Of a stretch of DNA of 17,772 bases, positions 12,696 to 17,772 are shown piece after piece. The stretch is from NCBI GenBank assembly GCA_965657195.1, contig CBFHNK010000033.1:1-17772 (forward strand), in the 5' to 3' direction. This stretch comes from TMED14 sp965657195. GTDB taxonomy: Bacteria > Bacteroidota > Bacteroidia > Flavobacteriales > Schleiferiaceae. The notes under the pieces were generated by a model. The model made no database searches. It saw nothing but the letters and a program-made list of their open reading frames with translations, and was not told where the DNA came from. Position 1 is the stretch's first letter, and each line of letters starts with the position of its first letter. Both the position numbers and the translations under genes were made by a program.

Positions 12696-13281
12696 AAAGC
12701 GCCGGGTTGGTTGCAGGGTCGTTGTACAGCTTGAACTGGCGGTAGGGCGTGTAGCGCACCTGACCGGACTGCACGTCAGTCCACAAGGCCGCGCAGGCTG
12801 CCATTAGGTCATTGTGCTGGCCGTCAGCAGCAGCCAAGCGCTGGCCACAGGCTGCACGGTGGTCGTCGGATGCGTCGGACCGCTCAACCTCCACACGGAG
12901 GTGGTAGCGCTTGAGCTGCAAAATGCACAGACGGTCGAGCGCCCATGCGAGGGATTCGGTGCGCACAGCTCCGTTGACGGCCGGAACGGGCTGAAGCAGC
13001 TCGGCCAAGCGCAGATCGAGGGCCTCTACTGCGTCGGTCCGCTCCTGGTTCAGGGCGTCGATGCGTCGTTTGATCTCCATTAACTGGTCGCTGGGCAAGT
13101 CGCGGCGCCGCACTTCGTCCTCGAGGTGCCACTGGACCGTATCAATCCAAGCCTTGGCGTACCAGGCTTGGTCCATGGTCCCAGGCTTGTAGGCCGGCGG
13201 GCACGGCGCATCCCATCGGTCGCGCACATGGTAGTCTTCGATGGCCGATTCGAGCAGCGAAAGGATACGGTCGAGCGTCAC
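12679..13281 (-). CDS. DUF4254-domain protein
   Basis: This is a 200-residue, mostly helical soluble protein. It shows the full DUF4254 pattern: WHLEDEVRRRD (51-61), LNQERTDAVEALD (77-89), WALDRLCILQLKRYHLR (113-129) and YRQFKLYNDPATNPALY (180-196), with conserved His and Cys residues between. The biochemical role is unknown. Its ATG shares bases with the dsbD stop (ATGA at 13281-13278), and its own 3' end overlaps the GT9 glycosyltransferase gene by 17 bp. Translation of the three should therefore be coupled, and a role in surface-glycan assembly is the best guess. My recollection that DUF4254 genes commonly sit next to GT9 genes in Bacteroidota supports this. Confidence 0.9.
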   Translation of the reverse strand: MTLDRILSLLESAIEDYHVRDRWDAPCPPAYKPGTMDQAWYAKAWIDTVQWHLEDEVRRRDLPSDQLMEIKRRIDALNQERTDAVEALDLRLAELLQPVPAVNGAVRTESLAWALDRLCILQLKRYHLRVEVERSDASDDHRAACGQRLAAADGQHNDLMAACAALWTDVQSGQVRYTPYRQFKLYNDPATNPALYGGQG

Positions 13282-15356
13282 TTGGCGGCGTTAAATACCT
13301 TAAGGCCAGCATCCAACCAATTTATAAACACCGAGGGGTCGGGATCGTATGCCGTGTGGCCATTGAGCGCGGTCGGAGCCTCCACCGCGGGGTCCATCAG
13401 CACGTAGTACGGCTGGGCGTTGGCGTTGAAGTACTGGGCCTGTAGGTCGCCCCACTTTTGCCCAATGGTCTTGATTTTTTTGCCGGTGGTTTCGCTCACG
13501 CGCTGGTCGCTCTCGGCAAGCGGAGTCCGCTCGTCGACGTACAGCGACACGAGTACCACATCCTCAGCCAAGCGCTGGCGCACCTCGGGGCGGGCCCAAA
13601 CTTCTTCTTCCATTTTGCGGCAGTTGACGCAGCCCCATCCGGTGAAGTCGAGTAGCAGGGGCTTGCCCACCTCTTTGGCGTAGGCACGGGCCTCCTCGAG
13701 GTCGTTAAAGCAGGGCAAATTCAGCGGGCAGTGGGCGTCCTCACTCAACTTTTTTTCGCCTGAGGGCGCGGAACTGGATCCGAATCCGTTCGGGTTCTCT
13801 GAATAAAACGAGGGAGGCGGGAATCCAGCTACGAGCTTTACCGGCGCTCCCCAGATTCCGGGAAGAAGGTAAAACCCGGTTACCAGAAACACGACACCCG
13901 TGAGCATGCGGCCCACACCGATTCCGCCCTTTGGCTCGTCGTCGTGCGGCATGCGAAAGACGCCAAAGAGGTAGAGCGCCGTGGCGAATGCGATTCCGAC
14001 CCAAAGGGCCAAAAAGAGTTCGCGCTCAACCCAGTGCTTTTGCCACACCATGTCGGCAGTACTCAAGAACTTCAGGGCAAAGGCAAGCTCCAGAAAACCC
14101 AAGGTTACCTTGACGGTGTTGAGCCATCCGCCCGACTTGGGCAGGCCCTTCAGCCAACCCGGGAAGGCTGCAAACAGCACAAACGGAAGCGACAGCGCGA
14201 AGCTGAATCCAAACATTCCGATGGCGGGTCCGAGGAGCTCACCGCTCACGGCCGTGGCCACGAGCAACTGGCCGATAAGTGGGCCGGTGCAGCTAAAGCT
14301 TACCAGGGCGAGGGTGAACGCCATAAAGAAGATTCCGAGCAAGCCGCCGCGCTGCGATTGGTCGTCAGCCTTGTTGACCCACGACGACGGAAGCGTGATT
14401 TCGAACGCCCCAAAAAAGCTGATGGCAAACACCACAAAAAGGGCAAAAAATGCGAGGTTGAACCAGGGGTTGGTCGCCATGGCGTTCAACGCGTCGGATC
14501 CGAAGACCACCGTCACGAGAAGGCCGAGGACCACATAAATGACGTTAATGCTCACCCCGTAGAGAATGGCCTTGCTCACTCCGTCGGCCTTGGACTTGCT
14601 CTGCTTGAGAAAGAAGCTCACGGTCAGCGGAATCATCGGGAAGATGCACGGCATGATCAGGGCGAAGAATCCGCCGAGCATTCCGGCTCCGAAGAGGGCC
14701 CAGAGGTTGACGGCTTCGGCTTCTTGACCTTCGGCTGCTGCGGGCTCTTGAGCTTCTGCCGGTGCTTGATCTCCCGCGGGTTGGCCCGAGGGCTCTTGGG
14801 ATTCGACCGCTGTGGGCTCTTGGCTTGTGGGCTCTTGCGCTGTGGCAGGGGCCTCTTTGGGAACATTGAGCTGGGACTCACCCACGAGTTCGGGTTCTGC
14901 CGCGGCCGGAACCTTAAACACCAAACTCACGTAGTCCGGCGGAAGGCAGCGCTCGTCGTCGCAGACCATGAACTCGACTTCGGCCGTGTAGGTAAAGGCG
15001 GCGTTGCTGATTCGCTTGGCAGTGATGACGAAGTCCGCCTTTTTGGCGAAGTAGGCCAGCTCCATTCCGAAGTTTTTGTCAAACTCCTTGATGGGCTTGG
15101 GCTCGCGCACCGGCCCTTCGGTCTTGAGGTCTTTGGACGCGGGCAGTGTGAATGCGGTCGGAATGGGACCGTCCGAACCAATGAACTGAGAGTAGACGTG
15201 CCAACCGGCATCGATTTTTGCGGTAGCGACCAATTCGAGCTTGCCGGCGTCAAGAGTCCGCACTGAAGTGGACCACGTGACCGGCTGAAGAATTTGGGCG
15301 AAGGCGGCAGAGCTGGCCAGCAGCAGGGCCGCAAGGGCGTAGAACAAACGATTCAT
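13278..15356 (-). CDS. dsbD: DsbD-type thiol:disulfide interchange protein
   Basis: This is a 692-residue inner-membrane protein that carries electrons from cytoplasmic thioredoxin to periplasmic thiol proteins (disulfide isomerisation, cytochrome c maturation). From the N-terminus it has a signal peptide (MNRLFYALAALLLASSAAFA, about 1-20) and a DsbD-alpha domain to about 155 with the redox pair in VCDDERCLPP (Cys132, Cys137). A Glu/Pro/Gln-rich linker (about 160-215) follows. The eight-helix beta domain has Cys237 in MPCIFPMIPL and Cys356 in SFSCTGPLIG. The C-terminal thioredoxin domain has the active site WGCVNCRKM (Cys576, Cys579). All six catalytic cysteines of DsbD are present. ATG 15356 was chosen because the signal peptide begins there; an upstream start at 15383 would overlap tilS. 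The gene starts 5 nt after tilS and overlaps the DUF4254 gene by 4 nt. Confidence 0.95.
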   Translation of the reverse strand: MNRLFYALAALLLASSAAFAQILQPVTWSTSVRTLDAGKLELVATAKIDAGWHVYSQFIGSDGPIPTAFTLPASKDLKTEGPVREPKPIKEFDKNFGMELAYFAKKADFVITAKRISNAAFTYTAEVEFMVCDDERCLPPDYVSLVFKVPAAAEPELVGESQLNVPKEAPATAQEPTSQEPTAVESQEPSGQPAGDQAPAEAQEPAAAEGQEAEAVNLWALFGAGMLGGFFALIMPCIFPMIPLTVSFFLKQSKSKADGVSKAILYGVSINVIYVVLGLLVTVVFGSDALNAMATNPWFNLAFFALFVVFAISFFGAFEITLPSSWVNKADDQSQRGGLLGIFFMAFTLALVSFSCTGPLIGQLLVATAVSGELLGPAIGMFGFSFALSLPFVLFAAFPGWLKGLPKSGGWLNTVKVTLGFLELAFALKFLSTADMVWQKHWVERELFLALWVGIAFATALYLFGVFRMPHDDEPKGGIGVGRMLTGVVFLVTGFYLLPGIWGAPVKLVAGFPPPSFYSENPNGFGSSSAPSGEKKLSEDAHCPLNLPCFNDLEEARAYAKEVGKPLLLDFTGWGCVNCRKMEEEVWARPEVRQRLAEDVVLVSLYVDERTPLAESDQRVSETTGKKIKTIGQKWGDLQAQYFNANAQPYYVLMDPAVEAPTALNGHTAYDPDPSVFINWLDAGLKVFNAAK

Positions 15357-15361
15357 AAGTT

Positions 15362-16729
15362 TCAAAGGTAATTCACAGTCCACCGGAGCACGTGCGCTGC
15401 GTCACTCGGAACCGCTAAAGCTTGACTGAGTCGGATTCCGGGGATCCAGAGCACCTCGCCCGGGGCTTCGCTCGATGCCAACACCACCACCTCGCGGCGT
15501 ACTGGGGACGGAACTTTGGCCTCAGTGAGCGCATCACTCACCTTTTTGCGGCCTTTGAGGCCCAGCGGGTGAATAACGTCACCCTCGAGCCAGGTGCGCC
15601 AGAGTGCGGTGCTCGGAATCGCTAAAGTCACGGGCTCAAGGGCGCTTCCGAGGTTGGCAGGGCGCTTGCGAAGCTCCGTAGGCCGGAGTTCGGCCGCTGT
15701 ATGCCAGACTTCACCGTCCCAGATGGGGATCTGCTGTGTCGTCGCGACCGGTTGGGCGCGAAACGGATCTTCGTCGGCGCAGGGAACAAGCAGCAGGCCC
15801 TCGCGGTCCGCCCAAATGCGCCATCCGTCGCGCTCGAGAAAGGATCCTACTTGAGAATCAGCGAGCTGGCGAAGCGCCTCGAGCTCAAATGGCGCGTAGG
15901 GCTTGAGCAGCTGGTGTACAATAACCTCAGAATGGGGGTGCGCGAGGGCATCCCGGTAAAGCACGCGGGTTCCGGGCATACGCCGACTCATCGCCGTATA
16001 CAGGGCGGATTCGCGCTGAATCGCCACTTCAGCAAACTTCTGCAGGTGGCGCAGGCGGCGCATGGTCGTTCGAATTCCGTCGCGTACCTGCGGAACCGCC
16101 TGTTCAAGCGCAGGTAGCGCGTGGTGGCGAAGGTGGTTTCGGGTGTACTTGTCGCCCTCGTTGGAGGCGTCTTCGCGCCACTTCAGCCCCATGCGCACGG
16201 CCTCGGCGCGGAGTTCAGTTTTATGAAACTCAAGCAAGGGACGTCGAAGGTGGCCTTGGCTCGGAGCGAGTGAAACGAGTCCGTCGATTCCGGTTCCGCG
16301 CGAAGCAAACAACAGAAACGTTTCAATCGCATCGTCGGCGTGGTGGGCCGTGGTAATGACCGAGGCGCTCAGCTCCTCGCGCCACGTGAAGGCAGCGCCG
16401 TAGCGAAGGTCGCGCGCCCTTGCCTGAAGGTCGGGGAACGACCCAAAGTGTTCGGGAGCGTTCACCACCCGAATCGGGCAACCCGTCTCGCGAGCCCAGG
16501 CGCGAACGAAAGCTTCGTCGGCTTCGGATTCCGCCCCGCGCAGCCCGTAGTTCACGTGCAGTACATGAAGCGGGTAGCCATGAGCGAGCAGCGCCTCGGC
16601 CAATAGCATCGAATCCAATCCGCCCGAAACCATGGCCACTACCGGCTCAGATGGCGGGCCAAGCAGCAACTGAAGCTGGGTCGCCACGGCCGTGCGAAAG
16701 GGCGCCGAAGTGCTATTCCACCGACTCAT
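15362..16729 (-). CDS. tilS: tRNA(Ile)-lysidine synthase
   Basis: This is a 455-residue cytoplasmic enzyme that converts C34 of the CAU-anticodon isoleucine tRNA to lysidine, using ATP and lysine, so that the tRNA reads AUA. The PP-loop motif VSGGLDSMLL lies at 34-43, and LHVNYGLRGAESEADEAF (57-74), TTAHHADDAIETFLLFASRG (126-145) and RPLLEFHKTELRAEA (163-177) are all TilS hallmarks. WREDASNEGDKYTRNHLRHH (184-203) belongs to the catalytic domain. The C-terminal domain is present, with KVSDALTEAKVPSPVRR and VLWIPGIRLSQAL. ATG 16729 gives a normal N-terminus (MSRWNSTSAPF) and overlaps the end of pabB by 17 bp; the frame is open further upstream without supporting homology. Essential gene in most bacteria. 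Confidence 0.95.
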   Translation of the reverse strand: MSRWNSTSAPFRTAVATQLQLLLGPPSEPVVAMVSGGLDSMLLAEALLAHGYPLHVLHVNYGLRGAESEADEAFVRAWARETGCPIRVVNAPEHFGSFPDLQARARDLRYGAAFTWREELSASVITTAHHADDAIETFLLFASRGTGIDGLVSLAPSQGHLRRPLLEFHKTELRAEAVRMGLKWREDASNEGDKYTRNHLRHHALPALEQAVPQVRDGIRTTMRRLRHLQKFAEVAIQRESALYTAMSRRMPGTRVLYRDALAHPHSEVIVHQLLKPYAPFELEALRQLADSQVGSFLERDGWRIWADREGLLLVPCADEDPFRAQPVATTQQIPIWDGEVWHTAAELRPTELRKRPANLGSALEPVTLAIPSTALWRTWLEGDVIHPLGLKGRKKVSDALTEAKVPSPVRREVVVLASSEAPGEVLWIPGIRLSQALAVPSDAAHVLRWTVNYL

Positions 16730-17772
16730 TCCACACGTTTTGAGGGGTGGCCGCCTTAAGCAGGCACTCGTCCCATTCCGCAGCGGGGTCGGCTGCAAGG
16801 GTCAACGCACTGCCTGCCCAAAGCTGCCACGAATATGAGGGCGCGTGCCCAAACAGCGTGCGAATCAGCACATTGAAGTCGGCGCTTCCGTCGGGCCGCA
16901 CAAAACCCATCGCGCCGCTGTACCATCCGCGGGGACGTGCCTCATGGCTGTCAATGAGCTCCATGGCGCGCAGCTTCGGGGCGCCGGTCATACTCCCCAT
17001 CGGGAAGCTCGCCGCCACCGCGTCCAGCCAGTCAAGTCCTGGCTTGAGCTGGGCCTCCACGGTGCTCACCAGGTGGTGCACCGTTTTAAACGATTGCAGC
17101 TCCAGTAGCCGCGGAACCTTTACCGTCTGCGCCGCCGCCACCCGACTAAAATCGTGGCGCACGAGGTCCACAATCATCACGTTCTCGGCCTGTTCCTTTT
17201 CAGCCTGGCGCAGGGCGGAACCTTCGGCGGCATCCTTCGTCGCGTCTGCATGGCGCGGAGCGGTCCCTTTAATCGGCTGGCTGCGAAGCTGCCCCTCGGG
17301 CGAAACCTGCAGGTAGCGCTCCGGCGACGCGCTCACCACCGTGAATTCACCCCACTTGAGCATGCCGGCCATTCCGGCCTCGGCGCGAGCCTGCAGCGAA
17401 CGGTACATCGCCGCGAGGTTTACCGCGCCTTTGGCTTGGCTTCCCACACAGAGGTTGACCTCGTAAATGTCTCCGCGGTGCAGGTGAAACTTTAGCGAAT
17501 CGGCCTGCTCTAAGTAGTCCGGAGCGGACCAGTCCATGGACCACGGTGATGGCTTCTGGCTTCTCGTTTCTTGTTTGGCAGCGTGCTGCTGAAGCCAGGA
17601 TTGGGCGTCGCCGTGCTCGACGACGGTTCCGTCGGGGCGGCATTCGAGGACCCACTCGGGTTCCCAAAGGGCGAGGTCGGGCATGCCGTGCCACGCGTCA
17701 CCCCGCTCAGGCAACGAGGGCTCAAAGGCGTTCTTGAGGTCGTAACCGAGCACGCCGAACCACCAGGTCGGC
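16713..17772 (-). CDS. pabB: Aminodeoxychorismate synthase component I, 5' end outside the window
   Basis: This is the C-terminal 353 or so residues of a chorismate-utilising enzyme; the frame runs off the right edge (PTWWFGVLGYDLKN at the edge), so the GTG at 17753 is not the real start. PabB aminates chorismate to aminodeoxychorismate on the way to p-aminobenzoate and folate. The PIKGTAPRHA motif (lysine codon at 17268-17270) has the catalytic Lys that marks PabB; anthranilate synthase (TrpE) has Ala there. Other family blocks are HRGDIYEVNLC, VDLVRHDFSRVA, FKTVHHLVSTVEAQL, SFPMGSMTGAPKLRAMELID and GAMGFVRPDGSADFNVLIRTL. It is the first visible gene of the minus-strand operon and overlaps tilS by 17 bp. 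The pathway links to folC in the plus-strand operon. Confidence 0.9.
   Translation of the reverse strand, partial: PTWWFGVLGYDLKNAFEPSLPERGDAWHGMPDLALWEPEWVLECRPDGTVVEHGDAQSWLQQHAAKQETRSQKPSPWSMDWSAPDYLEQADSLKFHLHRGDIYEVNLCVGSQAKGAVNLAAMYRSLQARAEAGMAGMLKWGEFTVVSASPERYLQVSPEGQLRSQPIKGTAPRHADATKDAAEGSALRQAEKEQAENVMIVDLVRHDFSRVAAAQTVKVPRLLELQSFKTVHHLVSTVEAQLKPGLDWLDAVAASFPMGSMTGAPKLRAMELIDSHEARPRGWYSGAMGFVRPDGSADFNVLIRTLFGHAPSYSWQLWAGSALTLAADPAAEWDECLLKAATPQNVWNESVE

Noticed and set aside
13944..15266. Long plus-strand open frame (440 codons) antisense to dsbD
   Set aside because: It is rich in His, Arg, Gly, Glu and Lys, has no recognisable domain, and lies wholly opposite a gene with all DsbD motifs. 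It is a by-product of GC-rich codon use.
16627..16629. ABC-signature-like Ser-Gly-Gly in the tilS product as a possible missing ATPase
   Set aside because: It is the SGGLDS pyrophosphatase loop of TilS, not an ABC signature.

Overview
The window is a densely coded, GC-rich stretch of bacterial chromosome. It most likely comes from a member of the Bacteroidota, probably a marine Flavobacteriales-type lineage. Supporting signs are the order nhaD-exbB-exbD-tonB-folC, a DUF4254 gene directly upstream of a family 9 glycosyltransferase gene, the near absence of Shine-Dalgarno sequences, and two perfect matches to the Bacteroidota -7 promoter element TAnnTTTG. The taxonomic call is an inference. No rRNA, tRNA, insertion sequence, CRISPR array or prophage was seen, and no gap between genes exceeds 300 bases.

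Left part, plus strand (1-4904): the 3' end of anmK (anhydromuropeptide recycling); a NhaD-type Na+/H+ antiporter; a 54-bp gap that can fold into two mutually exclusive hairpins; then a tight ExbB-ExbD-TonB cluster (3 to 6 nt gaps) that should energise outer-membrane transport; and folC (folate polyglutamylation) closing the operon.

Middle part (4856-9884): a three-gene minus-strand operon and a divergent small gene. The operon encodes a DUF481-like outer-membrane barrel, then a single polypeptide that joins an ABC-exporter membrane domain to a HlyD-type adaptor with no ATP-binding domain, then a TolC-like outer-membrane channel. This looks like a trans-envelope export machine whose energy source is not encoded nearby, and it is the most unusual content of the window. 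The divergent gene encodes a small secreted protein of unknown function. The 43-bp region between the two directions carries a perfect -7 box on each strand, 4-5 nt from each start codon, which suggests leaderless transcripts.

Right part, minus strand (9835-17772), read from right to left: pabB (its start lies beyond the window), tilS, dsbD, a DUF4254 gene and a GT9 glycosyltransferase. These five are overlapping or nearly so and probably form one operon mixing folate synthesis, tRNA modification, periplasmic thiol chemistry and surface glycan assembly. After a 36-bp gap comes a small YopX-like protein, and after 80 bp a shortened, divergent ComM/YifB AAA+ ATPase. Both convergent gene pairs (folC/tolC-like and secreted protein/comM-like) overlap at their 3' ends by about 50 bp, leaving no room for a terminator between stop codons.
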